From contig CANLAE010000010.1 in assembly GCA_947488765.1 (NCBI GenBank), positions 26,862-90,861 on the forward strand: 64,000 bases of DNA, in the 5' to 3' direction. This document shows positions 63,941 to 64,000 of this stretch, one piece after another. The translations under genes were made by a program, and so were the position numbers. The stretch's first letter is position 1; every line of letters starts with the position of its first letter. The notes under the pieces are model-generated. The model did not search any database. It was given only the letters and a program-made list of their open reading frames with translations, and was not told the DNA's origin. Origin of the DNA: Chitinophagaceae bacterium. Lineage in GTDB: Bacteria > Bacteroidota > Bacteroidia > Chitinophagales > Chitinophagaceae.

Positions 63941-64000
63941 CGATTATAAAGAGTTGTATTTACTAGTTGAACTATGCATCTAATTAAATTATTGAATCTC
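63937..64000 (-). CDS. C-terminus of an upstream polysaccharide-locus gene, cut by the window edge
   Basis: On the minus strand one frame is open from the window edge to a TGA at 63937-63939, encoding the tail RFNNLIRCIVQLVNTTLYNR. The stop overlaps the CgeB-like gene's ATG as ATGA, the arrangement seen for coupled genes; the other two frames have early stops. The product cannot be named from 20 residues. Confidence 0.45.
   Translation of the reverse strand, partial: RFNNLIRCIVQLVNTTLYNR

Noticed and set aside
1..64000. tRNA/rRNA genes, CRISPR arrays, transposons, prophage or defence systems
   Set aside because: I found no T-loop/anticodon-stem patterns, spaced direct repeats, transposase, integrase or restriction-type motifs; the XRE gene alone is not evidence for one.

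Overview
The window is an AT-rich chromosomal segment of a Bacteroidota bacterium, most likely from the Chitinophagaceae. The evidence is the gene families (Bacteroidota-type LptF/G, VPS10/BNR protein, RicT, PSP-type lipoproteins, EpsG/GumC/SLBB export genes), the absence of obvious Shine-Dalgarno sequences, and Bacteroidota-type TAnnTTTG/A promoter elements, several only a few bases before the start codon. I saw no tRNA, rRNA, CRISPR array, transposase or integrase.

Positions 1-37.4 kb are mostly housekeeping. They hold a truncated HD phosphohydrolase, a di-haem cytochrome c peroxidase and an M23 peptidase. A four-gene minus-strand unit follows (LptF/G permease, Tat-type superoxide dismutase, OsmC, cation efflux). 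Next come a 1043-residue sortilin-like beta-propeller protein, TrmD with an S4 RNA-binding protein, an M20 dipeptidase, MutY, an HU-like protein, a TPR protein, a 31-residue basic ribosomal-type peptide, RNase G/E, RadA, ComF, glutathione peroxidase, HolB-RicT, an XRE regulator, UvrA, an ECF sigma factor, methylmalonyl-CoA epimerase, IscS-IscU-IscA, an ABC exporter with a LolA-like protein, and a MerR/B12 regulator of the CarH type.

Positions 37.5-64 kb form one continuous minus-strand surface-polysaccharide locus that runs past the right edge. It contains dTDP-sugar genes (rfbB, rfbC, rfbA, no rfbD), GDP-fucose genes (gmd, fcl), a further epimerase and a sugar nucleotidyltransferase, eight glycosyltransferases, an EpsG-like polymerase and a second Wzy-like polymerase. 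It also has a Wzx flippase, a Wzz/GumC chain-length protein, a Wza-like SLBB exporter, a NodU-type carbamoyltransferase, an AsnB-type amidotransferase and a membrane-tethered transglutaminase-like protein. The gene set points to a Wzx/Wzy-type capsule or exopolysaccharide containing fucose and a dTDP-6-deoxysugar, probably carbamoylated and/or amidated. No initiating sugar-phosphate transferase or tyrosine kinase is visible, so part of the locus probably lies beyond 64000.

The most interesting non-routine signals are: the transglutaminase-like protein inside the polysaccharide locus; a glycosyltransferase whose conserved N-terminus lies upstream of any canonical start codon next to an A10 tract; a CarH-type W-x9-EH B12 sensor away from any carotenoid gene; a perfect polypyrimidine mirror repeat upstream of RNase G; and a small promoter-plus-terminator unit between RNase G and RadA that may encode a small RNA.
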